From Clostridia bacterium (GTDB lineage Bacteria > Bacillota > Clostridia > Christensenellales > CAG-138): 42,809 nt of DNA. Below the pieces are notes generated by a model. The model worked only from the letters and a program-made list of their open reading frames with translations. It was not told the DNA's origin and made no database searches. Position numbers and translations under genes: made by a program. Position 1 is the stretch's first letter. Each line of letters starts with the position of its first letter. The DNA lies in NCBI GenBank assembly GCA_017554455.1, contig JAFZIH010000103.1, forward strand, positions 1 through 42,809, in the 5' to 3' direction. Positions 6,595 to 13,666 of the stretch are shown here, piece by piece.

Positions 6595-7565
6595 CGGATC
6601 GCGCCGACGATCCGCGCAGAGCTGCACCGCACCACGCGCAGGAGAACCGCAGGAGCAGCGCCGAAGAACCCGAAGCCCCTGCACGATCCGCACCGCCCCC
6701 GGCACCGCAGGCAGCACCCGCCCCCCGCGCCGAGTGATCCCTACATATACGCGCACGCGCACACACCCGCGCCCGCCCGCGCATCAATACGCCCGCGCAT
6801 ACGCGCCCCCGCGCGCCTGATCGGAATGAGACAGGAAAGAAGCACCCAAAACCCAAAGACGGAACGAGGGCTCAAAAAACACTACAACGGATAGAGATAG
6901 TCTCATATTGAAGCGCATAGTATACCCGCGCATACGCCCGCACGTCGCACCCGCCTGCGCCTGCGCCCACGCGCGCGAGGATCGGCACAGACCGAGCGCC
7001 CCGGCGCGTAGCCCCTGCGCCTGCTGCTGTCCATCCTCCTGCATACCGTCACCGCCGGACGCAGTAAAGAGCGCGGGAGGGTGTCAGAAAGGTGTCAACC
7101 GGGGAGGGGCACCGGGAAAAGCATAGGCATATAGGGCATATCCCAACATACGCCCACTTGATAACGAATCAAGAGCCGCAAAGAGCAAAGCGCGAAAGCG
7201 CGAGCGAAGCGAGCGCAGGAGCCGAGCGCGTGACCTCCTGCGTCGATCCGTGGCGGGGTAGGATTTTTACATAACCATACCCTCGTATAAACCCTCCCGC
7301 ACACGAAACTTTACCCTGTTCAATTTCCCCTATGAACTCCTATTTGCGTTCCTACTCCTGCTCACGTCAATACGCCCTATCCCCCTATAATCCCCCTTCC
7401 CCGTGCGCGACGGGCGCTGCGGTTCTGCGAAACGACCCCATTCTGCGCCCGGTACCGCGTGACGAGGACATTCATGCCCTTATCAAACAGGGGTGCGGTT
7501 TTCTGCACGGTCGGAAACGCGGGGGCTGCATTTTTCTTTTTTCCGAAAAAACTTTTTCGCTTCGC
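6595..7565. other. GC-rich intergenic region without convincing genes
   Basis: Open frames here are short, lack ribosome sites and have compositions forced by GC-rich DNA. Two blocks (about 6745-6820 and 6920-6980) are runs of alternating purine and pyrimidine (CGCGCAC, CGCATACGC types). The 13-mer CCCGCGCATACGC occurs at about 6792 and 6925, and CCCGCGCAT also at about 6776. Around 7185-7225 there are small GCGC and GCGAGC inverted repeats. The part 7260-7440 is C-rich on the plus strand. No rRNA or tRNA is seen. A packaging site or a foreign insertion are possible explanations. Confidence 0.6.
7080..7097 (+). repeat. extra GGTGTCA pair away from attP
   Basis: GGTGTCA at 7080-7086 and 7091-7097 shows the same heptamer and the same 11-bp spacing as the attP left arm 3.8 kb away. 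It could be a distant integrase-binding or accessory site, or a relic of an att site. Confidence 0.5.
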
Positions 7566-7594
7566 TTGATGATGTATCTCGGATTTGGTATCAT
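7566..7594 (+). promoter_or_regulatory. promoter 1 of tandem array
   Basis: TTGATG (7566-7571), a 17-nt spacer and TATCAT (7589-7594). It shares the 13-mer CTTGATGATGTAT with promoter 2. An A/T-rich stretch precedes it. A terminator-like hairpin follows about 50-90 nt downstream. Confidence 0.6.
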
Positions 7595-7600
7595 ATCAAC

Positions 7601-7684
7601 GGCAGCATTGGGACGGCATGGCTCCATATGGCTCCTCCTTACGTTGGTAGCGGCTCGGTTGAAAAATCGTGCCGCTATTTTTTC
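7601..7684 (+). ncRNA. putative short RNA 1
   Basis: The predicted transcript from promoter 1 is about 83 nt and ends at an intrinsic terminator. It has no open frame with a ribosome site. It contains two copies of ATGGCTCC 10 nt apart and the unpaired-looking segment CTCCTCCTTA (7632-7641), complementary over 10 nt to TAAGGAGGAG in the ribosome site of the lipoprotein gene (4034-4043, minus strand). Regulation of that or other mRNAs is only inferred. Confidence 0.45.
7648..7684 (+). terminator. terminator of putative RNA 1
   Basis: TAGCGGC (7648-7654) pairs with GCCGCTA (7671-7677), followed by TTTTTT. It lies far from any gene end, so it must terminate an intergenic transcript. Confidence 0.75.
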
Positions 7685-7692
7685 TGCACGTC

Positions 7693-7721
7693 TTGATGAT
7701 GTATAGCTGTTTTGATATGCT
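7693..7721 (+). promoter_or_regulatory. promoter 2 of tandem array
   Basis: TTGATG (7693-7698), a 17-nt spacer and TATGCT (7716-7721). The 22 bases from the -10 onward match promoter 3 at 19 positions (shared AAGCGTCG and GGTGG), so promoters 2 and 3 look like duplicated units. Confidence 0.65.
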
Positions 7722-7727
7722 CAAAGC

Positions 7728-7816
7728 GTCGGGGTGGCTTTTCGACTTTTTTCACACTCCGACCGATCACTCTCCTTGCATGGGCGTCCCGTCACGAACG
7801 GGGCGCTTGTGTTTTT
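7728..7816 (+). ncRNA. putative short RNA 2
   Basis: About 89 nt between promoter 2 and its terminator. The first bases, GTCGGGGTG (7728-7736), pair with CACTCCGAC (7755-7763) over 9 bp including one G-T, so a hairpin starts at the predicted first base. A pyrimidine-rich linker with CTCTCCTTG (7770-7778) follows, then the terminator. No open frame. Confidence 0.5.
7784..7816 (+). terminator. terminator of putative RNA 2
   Basis: GCGTCCCGT (7784-7792), loop CACGA, and ACGGGGCGC (7798-7806) form a 9-bp stem with one G-T pair, followed by TTGTGTTTTT. Confidence 0.7.
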
Positions 7817-7869
7817 GGGCGAAAATACTGCGCGTTTATGAACAATCTATTAACATTTCCTGCAAATCC

Positions 7870-7936
7870 GTCCGCTTGCGTCCGCAAATGTCTCACTTTG
7901 TCCCACTTTGTCCGCCTGCGTCCGCTTTTGTCTCGT
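7870..7936 (+). repeat. seven GTC[C/T] direct repeats at exact 10-bp spacing
   Basis: GTCC or GTCT occurs at 7870, 7880, 7890, 7900, 7910, 7920 and 7930. Units are of the form GTCCGCTTGC, GTCCCACTTT, GTCTCACTTT. A 25-bp segment at 7870-7894 recurs at 7910-7934 with four differences, and CACTTTGTCC is tandem at 7894-7913. The array stops 1-2 bp before the -35 box of promoter 3. It has the form of a helically phased activator-binding array. The ArpU-like protein at 28891 is a candidate ligand. Confidence 0.7.
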
Positions 7937-7937
7937 C

Positions 7938-7965
7938 TTGACGCGGGTGACAGACGTGTTATGCT
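7938..7965 (+). promoter_or_regulatory. promoter 3, likely late promoter
   Basis: TTGACG (7938-7943), a 16-nt spacer and TATGCT (7960-7965). It lies 115 bp before the small terminase gene with the phased repeat array directly upstream, as expected for the activated late promoter of a Bacillota phage. Confidence 0.7.
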
Positions 7966-7971
7966 ATAAGC

Positions 7972-8079
7972 GTCGAGGTGGAGAAAACGAATTGCCCCTC
8001 GTTACTCCCTGTCGGCTTGTCCCCGATGCGCGGTCTTGCGTGTCGGGGACTTTTCGTTGGGGCAAAGGGAGGTCAAAAC
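7972..8079 (+). promoter_or_regulatory. structured leader of the late operon
   Basis: The leader contains a terminator-like hairpin: GTCCCCGA (8019-8026) with TCGGGGAC (8043-8050), then TTTT. TTGCCCC (7992-7998) can pair with GGGGCAA (8059-8065), or its C-run can instead pair with the 5' CGAGGTGG (7974-7981). CTCCCT (8005-8010) is complementary to the terS ribosome site AGGGAG (8066-8071). These pairings compete, so an attenuator or ribosome-site switch is possible. Confidence 0.5.
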
Positions 8080-8574
8080 ATGGAGATGCAGCGCAGCAAA
8101 AAGCGCGAGCTGACGTTTCAGGAGAAACGAGCGGCTATGCTGTGGGCGCGGGGCATCGACATCGACGGCGAGCAGGTCAACACGAAAAAGGACATCGCCA
8201 CGCGATGCGGGATGTCCGAAAGTCAACTACGGCTTTTATTCACACGGCAGGAATTTCTTGACGAGGTTGACAAGCACCTTACGGCGCAGAAGATCAACAG
8301 CGGACGGACGCTTATGCAGTCCGTACCGAAAGCCGTTGAGCGGCTCGTCAAGATCATAGAGTTCGGAGAGGATCGAGAAGCCGCGCTTGCGGCAAAGACG
8401 CTCTTGTCGATTGCGGGCTTCTCGGATCACAAGACGGTTGACGTGAACGTGAACGACGCCGCCGGTGTTCTTCGCGGCGGCTTCGGCAAGAAAATGTTGC
8501 AGGACGCAGACGTTATAGACGTGGAAGCATCGGACATCGAAGAAATCGAGGGTGACGCAGATGCAGACGTTTGA
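8080..8574 (+). CDS. terS: small terminase subunit
   Basis: 164 residues from the ATG at 8080 (GGGAGG 7 nt before). The N-terminal half has a helix-turn-helix (NTKKDIATRCGMSESQLRLL), the central part is helical, and the C-terminus is acidic (VEASDIEEIEGDADADV). It overlaps the large terminase gene by 14 bp and opens the late operon. Small terminase recognises phage DNA and feeds it to the large subunit; the cos or pac site should be nearby, possibly in the intergenic region just upstream. The assignment rests on HTH, size and position. Confidence 0.88.
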   Translation: MEMQRSKKRELTFQEKRAAMLWARGIDIDGEQVNTKKDIATRCGMSESQLRLLFTRQEFLDEVDKHLTAQKINSGRTLMQSVPKAVERLVKIIEFGEDREAALAAKTLLSIAGFSDHKTVDVNVNDAAGVLRGGFGKKMLQDADVIDVEASDIEEIEGDADADV

Positions 8575-10009
8575 GGAAATCTGCGAACGCTACAATGTCG
8601 ATCCGAACGACGTAGTGTACTACTTTGTCCTTTCCGACGGATCGCCCCGCCTTATCATGCGAGACGATTTCAACGAGGTATATTCCTGCCTGCTCGACGA
8701 CGAAAGCGACGTCCGCTTGATTTACGGCGGTCGCGGATCGGGGAAATCTTCGGACGAAAGCAAACGATGTGTCGCATCCACGTTCTCCGGGCATAACTGG
8801 CTTGTCGTTCGATATTACAAGCTCGACCTCCGCAATTCGTGTTTCAACGAGATTACGAGCGTCATTTACGATTGGGGGCTTGAAAACGAGTTTACGATAG
8901 ACAAGCAGACCATGACGATTACCTGCAAGCACAACAATCGTCAGATCCTTTTCGGGGCATTGGAAGAACCGCGACGCTTGAAATCCTTGAAGCCAAAGGT
9001 CGGAATCCTCACGAACATCTACATGGAGGAAGCCGACGAATGCCCGACGCTCAACACTTTTACGATGTTGCAAGCGTGTCTGCGTGGCTTCGACAAGGAA
9101 GCATATAGACGCGGCGATCCGCAGCCGCATAAGAGTATCGACCTGCTGTTCAACCCGATCCTGCCTACCCATTGGATGCAGGGCTATTTCTTCAAGCCGT
9201 TATGGAGGCACCCGGACGTTCGGAGCATTGAAAAGCTGAAATCCCTTACGCTGAAAGACAAAACAGCCCGCGGAAAGGTTGACGGCTTTTCTGTGTTCAT
9301 GCTGAAAACAACCTACGTTGACAATCGCTTTTTGACGAAAAAGGACATCCTTCTGCGTGAAAATGCCACCGGTCAGCGAATGTGGGTTGATACGCTCGGC
9401 AATCAAGGTTCGCTCGGAGAAACCGTTTTTATTCAGGGCGAGCATTGGCGAACGGACGATTTTGACGAGCTTCGCGCAAAGGGCGAGCTGCCGGAGTTTT
9501 GGAACATTCGGCAGGGCGTTGACTTTGGGTGGACGAATCCGTGCGCTTACATAAAGCTGCACTTGGACACGCAGAACAAGCGAATCTACGTTTTCGACGA
9601 GTTTTACATCAGACACGCAACGACCGACGCCTTCGGGAAGATCATCAAGCCGAAATGCGCCGGTCGCGTCGTTTACTGCGATTCGGCAGAGCCGGACAGA
9701 ATAAACACATTGAAGCGGTACGGAATTGCCGCCGATAAGTGCAAAAAAGGCAAGGCAAAAGGCAACAAGCAGGCGGTCACGCGCCGTATAGATTGGCTGC
9801 ACGAGTATGAGATCATCATCGACTACCGATGTACCAATCTGATCGAGGAGATGCGCTTGTACCGATGGGAAACAGATTCAGCGGGAAACAAGCTCGAAGT
9901 TCCTGTAAAGGAAAACGACCACGGAATCGACGCGATGTGCTATGCGCTCGGTCACGACATCTTTGGAGGAGGAACCCTTGCAGGTTCCACTTATTCTTTT
10001 TGGAGGTAA
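8561..10009 (+). CDS. terL: large terminase subunit
   Basis: 482 residues. The ATPase part shows Walker A GGRGSGKS (about residue 59) and a Walker B-like IYMEEADE (about 155). The RNase H-like nuclease part has Asp in GVDFGWTNPCAY (about 330), Asp in VVYCDSAEPDR and a late Asp in NDHGIDAMCYAL. This order fits the Terminase_3/PBSX type. I use the ATG at 8561, with GAGG 9 nt upstream, not the GTG at 8552. It powers DNA packaging and cuts the concatemer. Confidence 0.96.
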   Translation: MQTFEEICERYNVDPNDVVYYFVLSDGSPRLIMRDDFNEVYSCLLDDESDVRLIYGGRGSGKSSDESKRCVASTFSGHNWLVVRYYKLDLRNSCFNEITSVIYDWGLENEFTIDKQTMTITCKHNNRQILFGALEEPRRLKSLKPKVGILTNIYMEEADECPTLNTFTMLQACLRGFDKEAYRRGDPQPHKSIDLLFNPILPTHWMQGYFFKPLWRHPDVRSIEKLKSLTLKDKTARGKVDGFSVFMLKTTYVDNRFLTKKDILLRENATGQRMWVDTLGNQGSLGETVFIQGEHWRTDDFDELRAKGELPEFWNIRQGVDFGWTNPCAYIKLHLDTQNKRIYVFDEFYIRHATTDAFGKIIKPKCAGRVVYCDSAEPDRINTLKRYGIAADKCKKGKAKGNKQAVTRRIDWLHEYEIIIDYRCTNLIEEMRLYRWETDSAGNKLEVPVKENDHGIDAMCYALGHDIFGGGTLAGSTYSFWR

Positions 10010-10012
10010 AAC

Positions 10013-10648
10013 ATGATTTCCTACACTTTTGACAAGCAGAACTACGCAGAGATCGTCGGGCTTTCTACCGACACAAAACCGGAGGGCATCGGCACCGTTC
10101 CGAACGGCTCTTTGTTCACGGAGATCGAAACCGGCAAAAAGTACCGCTTCAACGGCGAGACCGGAAAATGGATCGAGCAAAACGCAAAGTACCCCGTAAA
10201 GCTTGAAGAAGCCAGCGGCGCTTACAAGGTCACATACAGCGACAACAGCACAAAGACCGATGATGTCGAGGTCACGGTCGTCGGCACGAAAGCGTACTAC
10301 GAAGAAAACGGCATCCTTGTTTCGTGCGATGCAATCGAGGTTACTGTCGCAATCGTCGGTGACACGGAAACCGCCACATACGACGGAGAAGCGCATACCG
10401 CTTCCGGCTATACCGCAACGCCGAGCAAGAACACATATAGCGTTGCGAACGACATGGAATATCTCGGCGAAGAAACGCCGTCTGTCAGCAGAACCGAAGT
10501 AGGCAAGTCCATGATGGGGCTTACCGCTGACGACTTTAAGAACCTCAACGATCAGTTCATTGTTACGTTCACGGTAACGGATGGCTATGTCGAGATCGAA
10601 GAAGCGGAAGAACAGCCGAGCGATCCCGTAGAAAACGCGGACAACTAA
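10013..10648 (+). CDS. virion-associated protein with MBG-like surface domain
   Basis: 211 residues, GGAGG before the ATG. Residues 30-55 (FTEIETGKKYRFNGETGKWI) resemble a short beta module common in phage structural proteins. Residues about 110-198 (VTVAIVGDTETATYDGEAHT...KSMMGLTADDFKNL...FTVTDGYVEI) match the pattern of the MBG-type Ig-like repeat of Bacillota surface proteins. The C-terminus is acidic. It lies between large terminase and portal, an unusual place for an adhesin-type domain. A head decoration that binds mucus or glycans is a guess. Confidence 0.7.
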   Translation: MISYTFDKQNYAEIVGLSTDTKPEGIGTVPNGSLFTEIETGKKYRFNGETGKWIEQNAKYPVKLEEASGAYKVTYSDNSTKTDDVEVTVVGTKAYYEENGILVSCDAIEVTVAIVGDTETATYDGEAHTASGYTATPSKNTYSVANDMEYLGEETPSVSRTEVGKSMMGLTADDFKNLNDQFIVTFTVTDGYVEIEEAEEQPSDPVENADN

Positions 10649-10672
10649 TCTTATTTGAGCAGGTATTGAATT

Positions 10673-12298
10673 ATGGCTATGACGGACATCGTTATGTCGC
10701 GTGAGGACGCGGCGAAAATCGACGCGACGAACATCCGGCAGCTTTGGTATCGGTTCACGGACACCATTCAGCATCGAGAATTGCTTTGGAATCAGTACGA
10801 GAAAGAATCGGAAACGCAATCGGCGTTGCTGTCCACGGACGATTTTACTGTATTCGCTCCAATCGCTCGATACGCAACGAATATCGCCGCGGGATATTTC
10901 ATCGGAAAGCCGTGCAAGTATTATTCTCGGATCACGCAAACGGCAAAAAGCACGGAGCTTCCGGGCGGCGGCAAGCGCGTCGCCTTTGAGGACAGAACCG
11001 ACATCGAGCCGGAAAGCCGGAAAGAAATCGAAGCATATCTCAAAGTGTATCGCGCTGTTCTGCGCCGCAATCACGAGGACGACGAAAACATGGAATTGGC
11101 GCGGAATGCGCTGATCCACCGCGTCGCTTACGAGCGAGTATATACGGTCGCCGATTCCGAAACGGGAGCAACGGAGATCAGATTTAAGTCCATTGATCCG
11201 AAAAAATGCGTTCTTATCAAAGATTCCTCTATCGAGCGCAATCCCGTCGCGTTCATCGGATGCGAACAGTTTGTCGATCCGTTCACATCGCAATCCGCGT
11301 ATCGGTATGAACTTATCACGAAAGATAGGCACAAGTTCTACGAGTTCCGCGGAGAGACAAGTCAGGCAGGCGGCGTTCCGCATGGAACCAACAACGACGG
11401 CGACATGCAACCGTTTGCTTCTTACGATGCGGACGAAGGCACCCTGAACCTCGAAAAGCTCGTCGGCATCCCGATTATCGAGTACAAGATGCCGGAAAAC
11501 AAGGGCTTCTTTGAGGATTGTGTTCCGCTTATGAATGCTCGTGACGCGCTCTTGCAGAACCTTCGCAATACGTTCAAGTATAACGACGAAGCGATCCTTA
11601 TGCTGATCGGTTATTCAAAGCCGACGGACGATAAGGGCATGGAAGAACTGCGCACCGGCATCGAAAAGTTCAAGATGCTGTTCCTCGGCGAGGACAACAA
11701 GGTTCAATGGTTGTTGAAAGACCTGCCGATTGATTCCATCGTCGGCTACTACAACATTTTGTCGCAGGACATCTTTGCGATGCTCGGCATCAAAAACCCC
11801 GTCAAACAATCCGAGGTCTATCAGAACATCACCACGGTTCGGTATCAGAACTACGGTATGGAAAACACGATCATCGGCATGGAGCGCACGTTTGAGCGTT
11901 CGCTTTTGGAGGGGCGCGCGCAGATCATCACAAAGGTTCTCAATTTCATCAACAAAAAGAAATGGGATTGGGAATACCTCGACGTTGCATTTGAGCGCAA
12001 CCTGCCGACGAGCCGCATTGAGGAAGCGCAGTTTATCGCACAGATGAAGGCAGCGGATGTCGTTGCGGACGAGGACATTTTGGATCAGGTGTCGTTTATC
12101 GAGGACACGGACGCAGCGGTCGCCCGCAAGCGCGAGCAGGACAGACGGGCGGCTTTGGAGCAAGCGAAAATGGCTGTCAAGGCGGCAAGCGAAAGAAAAG
12201 CCGATCCGAACGCCACTCTTGAAGAAGATGTGACGAACGACCGCAGATTGGACGATGCAGATGAACGTGTACGAGAAAGCAGACAAAAGAATCGCTGA
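10673..12298 (+). CDS. portal protein (SPP1 gp6 type)
   Basis: 541 residues. Features of SPP1-like portals include the N-terminal helices, the motif YATNIAAGYFIGKPCKY (about residue 63), the central RDALLQNLRNTFKYNDEAILML and the clip/stem segment LGIKNPVKQSEVYQNITTVR. The C-terminus is charged and disordered. It should form the dodecameric ring through which DNA enters. It overlaps the next gene by 44 bp. The ribosome site before the ATG is weak. Confidence 0.95.
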   Translation: MAMTDIVMSREDAAKIDATNIRQLWYRFTDTIQHRELLWNQYEKESETQSALLSTDDFTVFAPIARYATNIAAGYFIGKPCKYYSRITQTAKSTELPGGGKRVAFEDRTDIEPESRKEIEAYLKVYRAVLRRNHEDDENMELARNALIHRVAYERVYTVADSETGATEIRFKSIDPKKCVLIKDSSIERNPVAFIGCEQFVDPFTSQSAYRYELITKDRHKFYEFRGETSQAGGVPHGTNNDGDMQPFASYDADEGTLNLEKLVGIPIIEYKMPENKGFFEDCVPLMNARDALLQNLRNTFKYNDEAILMLIGYSKPTDDKGMEELRTGIEKFKMLFLGEDNKVQWLLKDLPIDSIVGYYNILSQDIFAMLGIKNPVKQSEVYQNITTVRYQNYGMENTIIGMERTFERSLLEGRAQIITKVLNFINKKKWDWEYLDVAFERNLPTSRIEEAQFIAQMKAADVVADEDILDQVSFIEDTDAAVARKREQDRRAALEQAKMAVKAASERKADPNATLEEDVTNDRRLDDADERVRESRQKNR

Positions 12299-12923
12299 TT
12301 TCCTTGCGTGGATCGCGTTCAGCTTCAATTCGTTTCGAGCGCGTCTGAACAGGCGATCCGACACGCTTGCCGTATTTGACGAGTTGAACACGCTATATCA
12401 GCAAATCAACACTTACAGCCGCGAGATGTTCCTTGCCATTTTGCAAGATTCGTATGACGGCGAAGCGAAGCAGCGGCGCAGACGGTTCACGGAGGATTTC
12501 TTGATCGTGATCCTTGACGATCCGAACGATTTTACGACCGTTACCTACTCGAAAGAGCTTGAACGGAAATCAGAGCGCCTTTCGGAACAGCTTACCGCCG
12601 CCATCCACCGTTCCGCTCTTTCGGAGGACAGAACGAACGAAAACGGGGTGAAAATCCCGCTTGAAATCGAGATCAAGCGCATCTTCGATAAGGAATACGG
12701 CTCGCTTGCGCTGCTTTTCGATTCGTACATGATCGAGACCGTAGACACGGGGCGCGTATACGCCTTCGAGGACGACGGTGTGCGCCGTGTCCGATGGGTG
12801 ACGATCCTCGACGGCAAGGAATGCGATTACTGCCGGTCTCTGAACGGTCATGTATTCCCGATCAACCGAATACCGACAAAGCCGCACCCGCGTTGCCGGT
12901 GCTTCACGATCAGATTTGATTAA
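12255..12923 (+). CDS. head morphogenesis protein (Mu F/SPP1 gp7 type)
   Basis: 222 residues. The C-terminal domain ends in the zinc-knuckle-like pattern DGKECDYCRSLNGHVFPI then KPHPRCRCFTI, diagnostic of the Phage_Mu_F minor head family. The N-terminal 140 residues are helical. The ATG at 12255 lies inside the end of the portal gene. These proteins enter the procapsid with the portal and help DNA exit. Confidence 0.92.
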   Translation: MQMNVYEKADKRIADFLAWIAFSFNSFRARLNRRSDTLAVFDELNTLYQQINTYSREMFLAILQDSYDGEAKQRRRRFTEDFLIVILDDPNDFTTVTYSKELERKSERLSEQLTAAIHRSALSEDRTNENGVKIPLEIEIKRIFDKEYGSLALLFDSYMIETVDTGRVYAFEDDGVRRVRWVTILDGKECDYCRSLNGHVFPINRIPTKPHPRCRCFTIRFD

Positions 12924-12945
12924 GCCGCTTGCGGCTTTTTCTTTT
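12922..12945 (+). terminator. intergenic terminator before the scaffold gene
   Basis: AAGCCGC (12922-12928), TT loop, GCGGCTT (12931-12937), then TTTCTTTT. It starts inside the stop codon of the head morphogenesis gene and would lower read-through into scaffold and capsid unless antitermination acts. The 2-nt loop means the stem probably opens by one pair. Confidence 0.6.
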
Positions 12946-13018
12946 GGACAGAGAAGTCCTTAAAACACACATAACGGCAGAGAAGCCGAAAATCACAAAT
13001 CTACGGACAGAGAAGTCC
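12946..13018 (+). repeat. three small hairpins with conserved AGAGAA loop
   Basis: GGAC-AGAGAA-GTCC (12946-12959), CGGC-AGAGAA-GCCG (12975-12988) and GGAC-AGAGAA-GTCC (13005-13018) are spaced 29-30 nt apart, each followed by an A/C-rich linker (AAAACAC, AAAATCAC, AAAAACAC). The middle copy changes stem bases on both sides and keeps pairing, which supports an RNA structure. They lie in the leader of the scaffold gene, 22 nt before its start. Confidence 0.7.
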
Positions 13019-13039
13019 CAAAAACACGAAAGGAACACT

Positions 13040-13642
13040 ATGTCTACCATCAAAGAAAACATCAAAATCGACGGCTACGACCAAATGACACCGGAGCAGA
13101 AAGTCGCTGCCCTTGAAGCGATGCAGCTTCCGCAGCCGGATTTGTCCGGCTACATCAGCAAGGACACGTTCGACAAAAAAGTGTCCGAACTTGCCGCATC
13201 GAACCGCCGCGTCAAAGAGCTTGAAGGCACGAAGCTGACCGAGGAAGAACGGCTTGCAAACGACCGCAAGGCGTTTGAATCCGAAAAGGCGCAGTTCAAC
13301 CGTGACAGAAACGCAATGACGATCAAAGGCATTTTCGCAGAGAACGGCTTGAAACCGGAAGATTATGCCGATTTCGACATCAGCGGGTTCGACGAAGCGG
13401 AAAAGGCAACAAAGTTCGCAAACGGCATCGTCAAGATGGCGAAAGCACAGCGCGACGCGGGCGATTCCGCGGCGCGTGACAAGCTGCTCGGCGGTCAGAC
13501 ACCGAAGGGTGGCACCACGCCGGACGCAGCCATGACTTTCCAACAGCAGTACGACGCCGCGAAGAAAGCGAACGACACGATGCTCATGGCAAAGGTCATT
13601 CGTAAAGCCAATGAGAAGGGTGTTTTCATCAACACATTCTAA
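13040..13642 (+). CDS. capsid scaffolding protein
   Basis: 200 residues from the ATG at 13040 behind AAAGGA. It is mostly charged coiled coil (residues 40-90, with YISKDTFDKKVSELAASNRR), then a helical C-terminal part and a Gly-rich segment (GGQTPKGGTTP). This is the pattern of GP20/DUF4355-type scaffolds, and it lies directly before the major capsid gene. It guides procapsid assembly and is then lost. An upstream start at 12929 is rejected because it would run through the hairpin repeats. Confidence 0.88.
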   Translation: MSTIKENIKIDGYDQMTPEQKVAALEAMQLPQPDLSGYISKDTFDKKVSELAASNRRVKELEGTKLTEEERLANDRKAFESEKAQFNRDRNAMTIKGIFAENGLKPEDYADFDISGFDEAEKATKFANGIVKMAKAQRDAGDSAARDKLLGGQTPKGGTTPDAAMTFQQQYDAAKKANDTMLMAKVIRKANEKGVFINTF

Positions 13643-13666
13643 AATTCAAGAAAGGACAAATGAATC

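Noticed and set aside
6600..7304. several open frames in GC-rich DNA
   Set aside because: Lack of starts, Arg/Ala/Pro-rich composition and mutual overlap show they arise from base composition.
9878..11410. 510-codon antisense frame over terminase and portal
   Set aside because: Shadow of well-defined structural genes on the other strand.
12946..13018. CRISPR array
   Set aside because: Repeats are only 14 nt, three copies, with A/C-rich linkers rather than unique spacers, and no cas genes.
12929..13039. longer start of the scaffold gene
   Set aside because: It would translate the hairpin repeats; the ATG at 13040 has a proper ribosome site.
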